Part shown: in pieces, positions 17,234 to 25,919 of the stretch | Position numbering within the stretch: position 1 is the first letter of the stretch | How the letters are laid out: each line of letters begins with the position of its first letter | Source: Shinella sp. H4-D48 | GTDB lineage: Bacteria > Pseudomonadota > Alphaproteobacteria > Rhizobiales > Rhizobiaceae | Assembly (NCBI RefSeq): GCF_022637395.1 | Contig: NZ_CP093338.1 | Location: forward strand, 744,001-808,000 | Direction of reading: 5' to 3' | Length of the DNA: 64,000 nucleotides | Program-made: the position numbers and the translations under genes | The notes under the pieces: model-generated | Database searches by the model: none | Told to the model about the DNA's origin: nothing | What the model saw: the letters and a program-made list of their open reading frames with translations, nothing else

Positions 17234-18922
17234 TCATGCGCGCGCATCCGCGACGATCCAGCCGGCTGCTTTTTCCGCAATCATCAGCGTCGGTGCATTC
17301 GTGTTGCCGCTCGTGATCTTCGGCATAATGCCTGCATCGACAACGCGCAGGCCTTCGATGCCCCACACCTTCAAACGACTGTCCACCACTGTCATGGGAT
17401 CGTCATCACGCCCCATCTTCGTTGTCCCCACGGGATGGAAAATGGTGTTGGCGATATCGCCCGCCAGCCGCGCCAGTTCGCCGTCGCTCTGGAACTGCAC
17501 GCCAGGCTTCCATTCCTGCGGCTGATATTTGGCAAGCGCCGGCTGCGACACGATCCTGCGCACTTGTCTCAGACTCTCGGCGGCAATTTTGCGATCTTCG
17601 TCCGTGCTGAGATAGTTTGGCGCAATCGCTGGAGCGTCCTCGGCCTTGTTGGAGCGAATGCAAACGCTTCCAACGCTGGTCGGGTTGAGATTACACACAC
17701 TTGCGGTGAAGGCGGGGGTGCTGTGCAACGGTTCGCCGAAGGCGTCGAGGCTGAGCGGCTGGACGTGATATTCCAGATTGGCATGGGCCTGACTGGAATC
17801 CGAACGGGTGAAGGCACCGAGTTGCGAGGGCGACATGCTCATGGGACCGCTGCGCTTCAGCGCATATTCGAGCCCGATCATCGCCTTGCCGAACAGGCTG
17901 TTGGCGAGCGTATTCAGCGTCTTTGCATTGCCGACCTTGAACACCGCGCGAATCTGCAAATGGTCCTGAAGGTTTTGCCCGACACCCGGCAGGTCGTGCG
18001 CGACCTCGATGCCGTGCCGTTTTAGAAGACCAGCCGGCCCGATGCCGGACAGCTGCAGGATTTGCGGCGAACCGATCGCCCCGGCTGACAGGATAACTTC
18101 ACGGCGCGCCTGAACGTTTGCGCTCTGCCCTTGCCGCTGAACCACGACGCCGGTGCAACGCTTGCTGCCGGACCCTTCAACGTCAAGGATCAGTCGTTCG
18201 ACATGGGCCTGCGTCCAGATCGTCAGGTTCGAACGGTTCTTCGCGGGGCGCAGAAACGCCTTCGACGTGTTCCAGCGCCAGCCGGAGCGCTGGTTGACTT
18301 CGAAGTAGCCGACGCCCTCGTTGTCGCCGCTGTTGAAATCCTCCGAACGCGGGATCCCGGCTTCGACCGCAGCTTCGGCGAAGGATTCAAGGATGTCCCA
18401 TTTGAGCCGCTGTTTTTCGATCCGCCATTCACCACCATGGCCGTGCATGTCGGAAAACCGGCTGTTGCCTCCCGTCTGCGGGTCGGCGCCGTTGTCCAGC
18501 CGGTAGTGATCTTCGTGCGCCTTGAAATCGGGGAGGCAATTCTGCCAGGACCAGGCGTCATCGCCGGTCGCCGCCGCCCAGCCGTCGAAATCGCGCGCCT
18601 GGCCACGCATATAGATCATGCCGTTGATCGAAGAGCATCCGCCGAGGGTCTTGCCGCGCGGATAGCGCAGCGACCGGCCGTTCAGGCCGGCATCCGGCTC
18701 GGTCTTGTACAGCCAGTCGGTGCGCGGGTTGCCGATGCAGTAGAGGTAACCGACCGGAATGTGGATCCAGGGATAGTCGTCCTTTCGGCCGGCTTCCAGC
18801 AGCAGGACGCGCATCGCGGGGTCACGGCTGAGACGATTGGCGAGCAGGCACCCCGCCGAGCCACCGCCCACAACAATATAATCAAACGTATCGGTGGATG
18901 GGCGGGAAGATGAGAGCTTCAT
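17234..18922 (-). CDS. GMC-family FAD-dependent oxidoreductase (choline/alcohol dehydrogenase type)
   Basis: A 562-residue enzyme of the glucose-methanol-choline family. The FAD loop VVGGGSAGCLLANRLS is at residues 17-32, followed by LLLEAGRKD, the family signature GKTLGGCSSINGMIYMRG near 90-107, and the second signature AGAIGSPQILQLSGIGP. The active-site His is in NTIFHPVGTTKMG and the partner Asn in SGNTNAPTLMIAEKAA near the end. It oxidises a primary alcohol, perhaps choline-like or polyethylene-glycol-like; the substrate is unknown. It is divergent from a LysR gene. Confidence 0.9.
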   Translation of the reverse strand: MKLSSSRPSTDTFDYIVVGGGSAGCLLANRLSRDPAMRVLLLEAGRKDDYPWIHIPVGYLYCIGNPRTDWLYKTEPDAGLNGRSLRYPRGKTLGGCSSINGMIYMRGQARDFDGWAAATGDDAWSWQNCLPDFKAHEDHYRLDNGADPQTGGNSRFSDMHGHGGEWRIEKQRLKWDILESFAEAAVEAGIPRSEDFNSGDNEGVGYFEVNQRSGWRWNTSKAFLRPAKNRSNLTIWTQAHVERLILDVEGSGSKRCTGVVVQRQGQSANVQARREVILSAGAIGSPQILQLSGIGPAGLLKRHGIEVAHDLPGVGQNLQDHLQIRAVFKVGNAKTLNTLANSLFGKAMIGLEYALKRSGPMSMSPSQLGAFTRSDSSQAHANLEYHVQPLSLDAFGEPLHSTPAFTASVCNLNPTSVGSVCIRSNKAEDAPAIAPNYLSTDEDRKIAAESLRQVRRIVSQPALAKYQPQEWKPGVQFQSDGELARLAGDIANTIFHPVGTTKMGRDDDPMTVVDSRLKVWGIEGLRVVDAGIMPKITSGNTNAPTLMIAEKAAGWIVADARA

Positions 18923-19082
18923 AGGATCACTCCCCAGTTCCGACGAATTGCCTCATTGACGCGAGATTCGATGACCTGCCCTGCCATTTCAACCTTCTCC
19001 TGATTTCCAGTTTCGGAGATAGCGAAGGAACGGTACGAAAATCCAATGACAAATGACATAGTGCATTATAAGTGAAACTAAT

Positions 19083-20009
19083 ATGCTTCACACCGTCGAT
19101 CTGAAAACATTAAGAGCATTCATCACCGTCGCGCGAGCCGGAAACGTCACGCGTGCCGCCGAGGAACTGCACGTCACTCAGCCTGCCGTCACGCTGCAGT
19201 TGAAGCGCCTTGCGAAAGATACCGGGCTCACCCTGTTCCGGCGGACGTCGACGGGACTGGAAATGACGCAGGAAGGCGCCCTGCTGGCCGCCAAGGCAGA
19301 GCAGGTGTTGGCGGCACTTACGGACTTCGGCCAGACGGCCGGCCATCTGGCAACGCGCGTGCGAGGAAAGCTGAGAATCGGAACGATCATCGATCCGGAA
19401 TTCACCCGGCTGGGTGCGTTTTTGAACGCGCTGATCGAAAACGGGCCGGGTATCGAGACGACACTACGGCACGGCATGAGCGGAGACGTGGCGGAGGGCC
19501 TGAGGCGAAACGAGCTGGATGCCGGTTTCTATCTTGGCGACCCCAGAGACCATGATCCTTCCGCGGATACCTCAGTCGAAGGCGCCGCGCCTTTATTTCA
19601 CGCGCGCGAGCTGGCTCAATTGACCTATCGCGTTGTCGCTCCGCCATCTCTCGCCGGTTTCGTGCGGGAGGGCGATTGGCCACAACTTGCCTCTCTCCCC
19701 TGGATCGGGACGCCACAAGCCTCGGTCCACAGTCGCTTGCTCACACGCTTGTTCACCAATCTCGGCCTGCGCCAGAATATCGTCGCCGAAGTCGATCAGG
19801 AAGCGTCCATGGTTGCCATGGTGCGGACAGGGATCGGCCTGAGCCTTTGCCGGGAGTCGATCGCGCTTCATGAGCAACAATCCCATGGCCTCGTGATCGC
19901 TGAAAACGTCAGGATTTCGACGAAGCTGAGCTTTCTTTGCCTGGAGGCCCGCACGAAAGACCCGGCCATATCGGTCGCATTGGACGCAATCAGGCGGGTC
20001 TGGGGATAA
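19083..20009 (+). CDS. LysR-family transcriptional regulator
   Basis: A 308-residue LysR protein. The helix-turn-helix lies at about residues 5-60 (VDLKTLRAFITVARAGNVTR, then EELHVTQPAVTLQLKRL). The effector domain begins with KLRIGTIIDPEF near residue 98. It faces the GMC oxidoreductase across 160 bp and most likely controls it. Confidence 0.9.
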   Translation: MLHTVDLKTLRAFITVARAGNVTRAAEELHVTQPAVTLQLKRLAKDTGLTLFRRTSTGLEMTQEGALLAAKAEQVLAALTDFGQTAGHLATRVRGKLRIGTIIDPEFTRLGAFLNALIENGPGIETTLRHGMSGDVAEGLRRNELDAGFYLGDPRDHDPSADTSVEGAAPLFHARELAQLTYRVVAPPSLAGFVREGDWPQLASLPWIGTPQASVHSRLLTRLFTNLGLRQNIVAEVDQEASMVAMVRTGIGLSLCRESIALHEQQSHGLVIAENVRISTKLSFLCLEARTKDPAISVALDAIRRVWG

Positions 20010-20197
20010 TCCTTTCATCTCCCGCAACGACGCACGTCACGCGGAGCAGATCATGCGGGAGCACACTTTCGGCTCGGCACCTCAACTTGCCGAATTCGCA
20101 AGTCCTGTTAGGTGCTTAAGCGCTACCGGCCTGGCCAGTCGGCGAAATCCCACTGGTCTTCGTCGAGTATGAACGGTTGCCTCGGTGTTCGGCGCTC

Positions 20198-20449
20198 TCA
20201 GCCGAAATCCGCGCGCGTCAGGACGTAGGCCGGTTTACGGGCGGCCGAATAGGCGCGACGGGCGGCCGTGTTGATGGCAAGGCGCGCGGCATCGAAGGCT
20301 TTAAGGTAACCTGCTTCGGAGGTCGCAGCCGGGAAGAGATCCGCCGCAGCAAAGAAGGGGATTTCAAACACGCCGTCATGACCGATAAAGCGGATTCGCC
20401 TGCCGGCCTCTTCGTAACTTCTGCTCGGGTTCGGGAAACTGAGACTCAT
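20198..20449 (-). CDS. DUF1488-family small protein
   Basis: An 83-residue protein starting MSLSFPNPSRSYEEAGRRIRF and continuing with GHDGVFEIPFFAAADLFP and LKAFDAARLAINTAARRAY, the recognisable pattern of DUF1488, a small protein of unknown role common in Rhizobiales. AAGGAGGAG precedes the ATG. No operon partner. Confidence 0.75.
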   Translation of the reverse strand: MSLSFPNPSRSYEEAGRRIRFIGHDGVFEIPFFAAADLFPAATSEAGYLKAFDAARLAINTAARRAYSAARKPAYVLTRADFG

Positions 20450-20836
20450 GGAAAGCTCCTCCTTGTGGACGGCAAATTATCGATTTGAAATGCCGCCACG
20501 GGCGCCTGGGATAGCCTCTACAGCGCCGTAAATAATACCACCTAAAAAGATGATACCTTTTGCATTGGATTTTGATCGTTAAAACAAAAATGAAAATCAC
20601 ATATGTATATATTTCATTGAAAGCACATGAATAAACACATTTTCATTGAAATCATCATATCACTAAAAATCGAATTAGGAATTTTATTTCGTACAGAAAG
20701 AATAATTTCTTCGGACTGAAGCACGGGCCCTGATCGATCCCGAAAATATCTGCCTCGGCAAAATCATGTTACTCCTATCCGTCAACGCCGCCATCACGCT
20801 ATGACAGATCGCCAAGGCCGGGCATCCGCGCATATG
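20450..20836. other. AT-rich gene-free stretch with two TTTCATTGAAA palindromes
   Basis: From about 20520 to 20720 the sequence is far more AT-rich than its surroundings. TTTCATTGAAA occurs at 20612-20622 and again at 20641-20651, 29 bp apart and each a perfect odd palindrome. No reading frame of interest is seen. It lies between the ends of two minus-strand genes' flanks and may carry the DUF1488 promoter. Confidence 0.5.
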
Positions 20837-21085
20837 TCAAGGCTGCGATGCGACCACGTAGTCGATGGCGTCCCGAACCGTCAGAAGCCCTTCGGCCGGC
20901 TGGTCGGGAATGGCGATCCCAAACTCGTCCTCAATGAGCATCACGATTTGGACCATTTCCAGGGAATCGGCCCCCAGGTCATCGACAATTGAAGCGTCAT
21001 CGACGACCTTCGATTTCTCGACGGCCAACTGTTCGACGATAATGTTCCTGACACGCTCGGCAATGTCTGCTCTTCCATCTTCCAT
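20837..21085 (-). CDS. Acyl carrier protein (accessory copy)
   Basis: An 82-residue acidic protein with the ACP fold. The phosphopantetheine attachment serine is in [20 protein letters not shown] (Ser40 region), followed by [20 protein letters not shown]. It stands alone, with no synthase genes beside it, so it is probably an extra ACP rather than the fatty-acid one, which normally lies in a fab cluster. Rhizobia carry several specialised ACPs. Confidence 0.88.
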   Translation of the reverse strand: MEDGRADIAERVRNIIVEQLAVEKSKVVDDASIVDDLGADSLEMVQIVMLIEDEFGIAIPDQPAEGLLTVRDAIDYVVASQP

Positions 21086-21221
21086 GACGATTGTCCTGAT
21101 GAAGCAACTTACCGTTTCGACGCCAGTTGACGCGACTGCGCTGGATGACCGCGATCACAGTGGTCCTGGCGGTCGGGCCAAACAGACTCGACCTCCTGAA
21201 CCAATGTGACAAGGCGCGCTG

Positions 21222-21512
21222 TCAGACGATCGGGCATCGTGGCCACGCATCGGTGGACCCGCCCTCGTTTTCCCAAACCTCAACCCCGGCGCGCTGTTCT
21301 TGCGCATGCGCCTTGCGGGATAAAGGATAGTTTCCGACATCAATCGTCGCCGATTTGATTAGTTGGATAAGATTTGCGGCGTGACCGTCTTTGGTCTCTC
21401 GCCCGAGCACAATGCCACGGGTCTCATAATCGGCGTTCTTGAGAATCTTTCGGAGGACGGTGCGGCGACGCGTTGCTGAAGTATCGGGGCTTTTAAAGAT
21501 GAGGATCACCAT
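21222..21512 (-). CDS. Hypothetical small protein, coupled to the tiny membrane protein upstream
   Basis: From the ATG at 21512 (MVILIFKSPDTSATRRRTVL) a 96-residue protein is read. GGAGGGG lies 6 bases upstream. Its start overlaps the stop of the 40-residue membrane protein (ATGGTGA), so both are probably translated together. The product is mixed in charge, with no membrane segment or known motif that I recognise. Confidence 0.5.
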   Translation of the reverse strand: MVILIFKSPDTSATRRRTVLRKILKNADYETRGIVLGRETKDGHAANLIQLIKSATIDVGNYPLSRKAHAQEQRAGVEVWENEGGSTDAWPRCPIV

Positions 21513-21628
21513 AGCCACCCCTCCATGAGAAGGACGAGGATCATCGCCAAGCTGGCTGCAAGAAAAACATAGCCGCCAGCAGTAGCCCATATATATCGCT
21601 GCTGTTTTGAGAAGAATGCGGAAGACAT
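21506..21628 (-). CDS. 40-residue single-pass membrane protein, copy 1
   Basis: MSSAFFSKQQRYIWATAGGY begins a 40-residue protein; residues 17-36 are a hydrophobic helix and it ends EGWLW. AAGGAGGAC lies directly before the ATG at 21628. A related 37-residue protein at 23765 shares the MSS start, a central Gly-Tyr-Val segment, one membrane helix and a GW-aromatic end. The upstream regions of both are also conserved. The function is unknown. Confidence 0.6.
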   Translation of the reverse strand: MSSAFFSKQQRYIWATAGGYVFLAASLAMILVLLMEGWLW

Positions 21629-21644
21629 CTTGTCCTCCTTCATT

Positions 21645-21704
21645 TCAGGGCCAGGGTAACCACCCCTCAAACAGCAGCGCCCTTGTCAATGGCTGCTCGA
21701 ACAT
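21645..21704 (-). CDS. Possible 19-residue leader peptide before small membrane protein copy 1
   Basis: The ATG at 21704 has GCAAGG upstream and opens MFEQPLTRALLFEGWLPWP, then stop, 16 bases before the membrane protein start. The last 12 residues resemble an in-frame segment (RALLFKGLMPWP) in front of copy 2 at 23715-23750. Two blocks of 14 and 9 bases are identical in both copies with equal 12-base spacing. It could instead be a conserved RNA or promoter element. Confidence 0.35.
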   Translation of the reverse strand: MFEQPLTRALLFEGWLPWP

Positions 21705-22037
21705 GGACCTTGCGCCCGATGCCGCCCATTGGCAAGTCCTCAATTGCGGTCGTTTCGTGCCGGGAGCGCCCGAAATTGTGTAGTCGGCGGATGAGACAGC
21801 AAAGCTGCGCCTTCCGTCATCGATGGCTTTCGACGATGGCACCAATCCCGGACGGTTTGCCGGTGCGGGAACTGCCAGAGAAGACCTTCGGTTCGGCACC
21901 CAGGCGACCGCGTGCTCGGCATTATAGCAACATATGGCATCACCCAGATACAAGCGGTCGGTTCAAGCCTCCGCGACCTTTATCGGACCAGCACGATACC
22001 CACGGCGATGCAGATCACGGCGACTTTGATCAGAGAC
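21705..22037. other. Gene-free stretch
   Basis: No convincing gene. Around 21990-22050 the minus strand can encode a short hydrophobic end (SLIKVAVICIAVGIVLVR) without a good start codon, perhaps the remains of another tiny membrane protein. Confidence 0.3.
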
Positions 22038-22062
22038 GGAACGTTGCACGGTTCAAAGGGTT
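22038..22062 (+). promoter_or_regulatory. EcfG-type promoter for the receiver protein gene
   Basis: GGAAC at 22038-22042, 16 bases, GGTT at 22059-22062, 25 bp before the GTG start at 22087. The spacing fits the general stress sigma factor pattern. Confidence 0.5.
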
Positions 22063-22086
22063 GGTGAACATTGATAGGAGAACGTC

Positions 22087-22440
22087 GTGCGCAAAGTTCT
22101 GGTCGTCGAAGACGAAGTGCTGATCCGCTTGACCTTGGTCGATGCGCTGCATGATGCCGGGTTCGAGGTTGCTGATACCGGCTCGGCAGAAGCGGCAATC
22201 GAGATCATAGACCGACAGACGATTCATCTGCTTTTCACGGATATCCAGTTGCCGGGCAAATTGACTGGCCTTGATCTTGCCCAGACTGTCTTCGCGCGCT
22301 TTCCCGATGTCGGCATCATCGTGGCTTCGGGCCGGATACAGCCAGCGAGCGCGGAGTTACCGCCAGGGGCAAAATTCTTCGCGAAACCTTTCCGCTTCGA
22401 TCAAATCATCGCCTGCTTCAAAGCGATGAACCCTGCCTAG
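22087..22440 (+). CDS. Single-domain response regulator (CheY-like)
   Basis: A 117-residue receiver domain with nothing attached. Acidic residues are in LVVEDE (residues 5-10), the phosphoacceptor is Asp52 in FTDIQLPG, and the conserved Lys is in FFAKPF near residue 98. The GTG start has AGGAG upstream. The HWE kinase gene follows 90 bp later on the same strand, so the pair probably forms a phosphorelay. The EcfG-like promoter points to stress control. Confidence 0.88.
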   Translation: MRKVLVVEDEVLIRLTLVDALHDAGFEVADTGSAEAAIEIIDRQTIHLLFTDIQLPGKLTGLDLAQTVFARFPDVGIIVASGRIQPASAELPPGAKFFAKPFRFDQIIACFKAMNPA

Positions 22441-22530
22441 ATTTCGGCCGGCTTCCCATGCAAAAATATACGGCTGCGCAAGCGCTGCGATCCGTGGCAT
22501 AACGTGCAGAGTTGAGTTCGAGAGGCCTTG

Positions 22531-23577
22531 ATGAAGATCGCAGGCGATACCGGAACGATTTCATCACGAGAGCGCTTCCTTGAAGCGATCGTGCAAAGCG
22601 CGATCGATTATGCCATCATTTCCATGGATCTGGACGGCCTCGTAACGAGCTGGAACGAAGGCGCCGTAAAGATACTGGGCTGGAAGGCCGAGGACATGAT
22701 CGGCAAACCCGCCACCGTTTTCTTTACGCAAGAAGATAGGGAAGACGGCGTTCCGCAGAAGGAGATGACCGCAGCCCTGAATAACGGTCGGGGAAGCGAT
22801 GAGCGATGGCATTTGCGCGCCGACGGCACGATATTCTGGGCCTCAGGCGAAATGATGACGTTGAGAGACGCCAACGACAAGACTATCGGTTTCATCAAGA
22901 TCCTTCGCGACAGGACCGAGGAACGTGAGCGGGCGGAGCGTGAGCGCCTCCTTATGCATGAACTTGCCCACCGTATGAAGAATACGTTGTCCGTCGTCCA
23001 GGCGATCGTGACGCAGTCTCTGCGCAATGCCGCATCGCTCGGCGACGCGAGCGACAAGCTTCAGCTGCGAATTGCAGCCTATGCCAAAGCCCATGAAATC
23101 CTGTTGCAGCGAGACTGGGTAAGCGCGACAATGGCAGACGTCGTGACGGCTGCCAGCATGAATATCGGTTTGGATGGGAGTTCCCGGATCAGCGCAGATG
23201 GACCTGATGTTCGGCTCGGCCCCCAGGCCGCTCTGTCGTTTGCAATGGTTTTTCATGAACTTTTGACGAACGCTTCAAAGTACGGAGCCTTGTCAAACGA
23301 AGAGGGGCATGTCGAAATTTCCTGGGACCTAGAGCACCGCGATGGAACAGAGACCCTCATGGTGTGCTGGCGGGAGACAAATGGCCCGCGCATCGCTAGT
23401 TCGAAACCAGACCGCAAGGGTTTTGGTTCACGCCTCATCGTTTCCAGCCTGCAAGCCTTTGGGGAGGCGTCCGTCTCCTATCTGCAGGAGGGGTTTGTCC
23501 TCCTTGCCGCCCTACCACTCGCAAAAATTCAGCTCCAAAGCGACTTGTCGGCAATCGAAACCGCGCCGAAAGCTTAA
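22531..23577 (+). CDS. PAS-domain HWE-family sensor histidine kinase
   Basis: A 348-residue soluble kinase. Residues about 13-130 are a PAS domain with PAC tail (DYAIISMDLDGLVTSWNEGA, GFIKILRDRTEER). The phosphorylated His is in HELAHRMKNTLSVVQAI near residue 150, then FHELLTNASKYGALS and the WRETNGP signature that defines HWE kinases, ending with GFGSRLI. No membrane segments, so it senses an internal or redox/light cue. Such kinases often feed the rhizobial general stress pathway; the partner is probably the receiver upstream. Confidence 0.9.
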   Translation: MKIAGDTGTISSRERFLEAIVQSAIDYAIISMDLDGLVTSWNEGAVKILGWKAEDMIGKPATVFFTQEDREDGVPQKEMTAALNNGRGSDERWHLRADGTIFWASGEMMTLRDANDKTIGFIKILRDRTEERERAERERLLMHELAHRMKNTLSVVQAIVTQSLRNAASLGDASDKLQLRIAAYAKAHEILLQRDWVSATMADVVTAASMNIGLDGSSRISADGPDVRLGPQAALSFAMVFHELLTNASKYGALSNEEGHVEISWDLEHRDGTETLMVCWRETNGPRIASSKPDRKGFGSRLIVSSLQAFGEASVSYLQEGFVLLAALPLAKIQLQSDLSAIETAPKA

Positions 23578-23710
23578 CATCGAAAACGATCACAACCGGA
23601 CCGCCTGATCAAAGATCGATAAAGCTGACGGACTGCATCCATGATGACGAAACGATTGATTGCCAAAACCGGTGAATGGGTTCACTGTATATCTTCCAGC
23701 AGCAATTTTA

Positions 23711-23760
23711 CGGGCGCTGCTGTTTAAGGGTTTAATGCCCTGGCCCCAAAACGAGGAGGA
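23711..23760 (+). promoter_or_regulatory. Conserved leader before small membrane protein copy 2
   Basis: GGGCGCTGCTGTTT (23712-23725) and CCCTGGCCC (23738-23746) are identical to two blocks before copy 1 (21669-21682 and 21648-21656 on the minus strand). The 12-base gap is the same and the distance to the start is 18 versus 19 bases. A ribosome site, GAGGAGGA, follows. Confidence 0.5.
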
Positions 23761-23764
23761 CACC

Positions 23765-23878
23765 GTGTCTTCCCTATTCCGCCAACCGAAGACCGATTTC
23801 GCCACCGTTGCCGGTTACGTCGTGTCCGTCGCGAGCCTTTTGGTAATCATCTACATTCTGACTGCTGGATGGTTCTGA
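23765..23878 (+). CDS. 37-residue single-pass membrane protein, copy 2
   Basis: The GTG at 23765 follows GAGGAGGA and opens MSSLFRQPKTDFATVAGYVV, then a hydrophobic helix to about residue 32 and the end TAGWF. It is related in plan to the 40-residue protein at 21506-21628. Unlike copy 1, the frame is open upstream through the leader, so a longer fused product is possible. The next gene starts 31 bases later. Confidence 0.55.
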   Translation: MSSLFRQPKTDFATVAGYVVSVASLLVIIYILTAGWF

Positions 23879-23909
23879 TGGTCTCCCAAGCGGAGATGAG
23901 GGGAAAGCG

Positions 23910-24200
23910 GTGCTCAAAATGACCGAAAGAACCACGGAAACCGAAATCACATTCACGCATCCGTTTCATCTGGAGTCCCTGTCGGAACCCCTGGAAGCTG
24001 GCACCTATCGCCTGGTCGCAGACGAAGAACTGATAGAAGGCCTGAGCTTCACGGCATATCGAAGGGTGGCGGCCCATCTCGAGATCCCCGCGATCTCGGT
24101 CACCGTCAACAGGCGTCAGTTTCTCCAGGTGTCACAGCAAGAGATCGATGCGGCGTTGGCAAGCGATGGAACAAGCTCTAGCGTCACCCGCATTGTTTGA
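23910..24200 (+). CDS. Hypothetical protein, possibly co-transcribed with small membrane protein
   Basis: A 96-residue protein from the GTG at 23910 (MLKMTERTTETEITFTHPFH), with GAGGGGAAA upstream; the ATG at 23919 is an alternative. The sequence is acidic at first, with PLEAGTYRLVADEELIEGLSF and then VNRRQFLQVSQQEIDAAL. It is soluble and I do not recognise a family. Confidence 0.6.
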   Translation: MLKMTERTTETEITFTHPFHLESLSEPLEAGTYRLVADEELIEGLSFTAYRRVAAHLEIPAISVTVNRRQFLQVSQQEIDAALASDGTSSSVTRIV

Positions 24201-24599
24201 ACCGACACCGAACCGGGAGCGCGCGCCGCCACCTGAAGGTCGCTAGCAGAAGCGGTGCGGCCTCGCCATCCTTGGTGGCCTTGACCTGCCAGACACCCTC
24301 GTCGTCCAGCATCAGGCCGGTGACTTCCGCATGGCATGCTTCCGTCGTGAGTTCCTGGGTGAAGCTGTTGGGGCCTTTTCCTTATCATCGGCGCTTTCAT
24401 GGCATCGGCTGCCGCCATTCTTGCGGACAATGATGAAGCAGCCGTCAGCGTTGCATACCAGGCAATCTGGAAGCCGTCCGTCGCGGAACGGCTTCTTTCC
24501 AATCATGGATGCAACATTTATTGTGCAGCGCAGCAACCTTATTGCCGCGGAAGGGTTACAGGATATGCGGCCAATCCGGCGCGCCACCTGGAGTCCCTC
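24201..24599. other. Gene-poor stretch, possible gene remnant on the minus strand
   Basis: The minus strand from about 24370 to 24184 has a short coding-like frame (LTTEACHAEVTGLMLDDEGV) with no start codon. It could be the end of a decayed gene. Nothing else is supported. Confidence 0.25.
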
Positions 24600-25685
24600 A
24601 TGAGATCGCTATCCGATACGCTCGAAAGACTCGCACGGCTGCGCGCCGTAAAACCCGCAACGCCGACCGGCTCCATTCTCGAGAAGCTCGATCATTTCGG
24701 CACAAACCCAGGCGCTTTGGCGGCTTGGCAGCATGTGCCGCAACAGCTACCGGCATCACCGGCTCTCGTGGTCGTGCTTCACGGCTGCACGCAGACCGCC
24801 GCCGGCTATGATACCGGCTCCGGCTGGTCGGCGCTAGCCGAGGATTACGGCTTCGTATTGCTCTTTCCCGAACAGACCAGGCAAAACAACGCTAATCTTT
24901 GTTTCAACTGGTTCAGTGCAGCGGACACCCAGCGGGACCGGGGCGAGGCGATGTCGATCCGGCAGATGATCGCCACCGTGGTCGCTGAACGCGGCATTGA
25001 TGAGCGCCGAATCTATATTACAGGTCTATCGGCCGGCGGTGCGATGGCGAACGCCATGTTGGCCTGCTACCCGGAAATCTTTGCCGGCGGCGCCATCATT
25101 GCCGGCCTGCCCTACGCCGCTGCCTCGACGGTCCCCGAAGCGTTTGACCGCATGCGTGGTCACGGTCTTCCGGGCACCGGCAGCTTGCAGGCAAGCCTGC
25201 GCGACGCATCGCATCATGACGGCGTCTGGCCGACGGTGTCCGTCTGGCAGGGAACAAGCGACAACACCGTTGTCCCGGACAACGCGGCCGCAATTGTCGC
25301 GCAATGGCAGGGCGTGCATGCCGTTCATGAACAGCCAAGTCAGGTCGAGACGATCGGTCGAAACTTGCGCTCCGTTTGGCGCGACGATCGGGGCCTGGAG
25401 GCAATCGAACTCTACACTATCTCCGGCATGGCGCACGGTACGCCGATCGATCCGTCCAGTGGATACGGCAGGGCAGCCCCCTTCATGGTTGACGTCGGTG
25501 TTTCCTCGACAGAGCAGATCGCGAGAAACTGGGGCCTCGCCGCCTCGTTCGAGCGCCGCGACCGACCGACCGCAGCTCCCTCCCAAGAAGGAACGACCAT
25601 GCAGCACTCCTCATCCGACGGCGCTCACAACGGTATTCAGTCCATTATCGAGAAAGCACTGCGTTCCGCCGGCTTGATGAAGTGA
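24600..25685 (+). CDS. PHB-depolymerase-family esterase
   Basis: A 361-residue alpha/beta hydrolase of the LpqC/PHB depolymerase esterase type. The oxyanion segment is LVVVLHGCTQTAAGYD near residue 60, the nucleophile box is GLSAGGAMANAML near 143, and the catalytic His is probably in ISGMAHGTPID. The ATG at 24600 is chosen for length; the frame is open upstream. No signal peptide is seen at this start. It could act on short polyhydroxyalkanoates or acetylated or feruloylated substrates. Confidence 0.82.
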   Translation: MRSLSDTLERLARLRAVKPATPTGSILEKLDHFGTNPGALAAWQHVPQQLPASPALVVVLHGCTQTAAGYDTGSGWSALAEDYGFVLLFPEQTRQNNANLCFNWFSAADTQRDRGEAMSIRQMIATVVAERGIDERRIYITGLSAGGAMANAMLACYPEIFAGGAIIAGLPYAAASTVPEAFDRMRGHGLPGTGSLQASLRDASHHDGVWPTVSVWQGTSDNTVVPDNAAAIVAQWQGVHAVHEQPSQVETIGRNLRSVWRDDRGLEAIELYTISGMAHGTPIDPSSGYGRAAPFMVDVGVSSTEQIARNWGLAASFERRDRPTAAPSQEGTTMQHSSSDGAHNGIQSIIEKALRSAGLMK

Positions 25686-25919
25686 GGTTAGGCTCAGCTG
25701 TGCGGGTTTGTTTTCCAGACATGCGGGCATTCATTTCACACCCCATGATCTGGAGCTAGATGGCGACTCTACCGCTTGGCAGCGCTGCTTAACACACACC
25801 CCCTGAAGCAACTGGCTCCCGCATCTTCTATCCGGGACTTGGAAAGCTTCCGCTTGCCCTCTACACTTGCCGTGCGGCGGAATGCCGCGACCGGGAAGGT
25901 GGGGAGGAGCCCGCATTTC

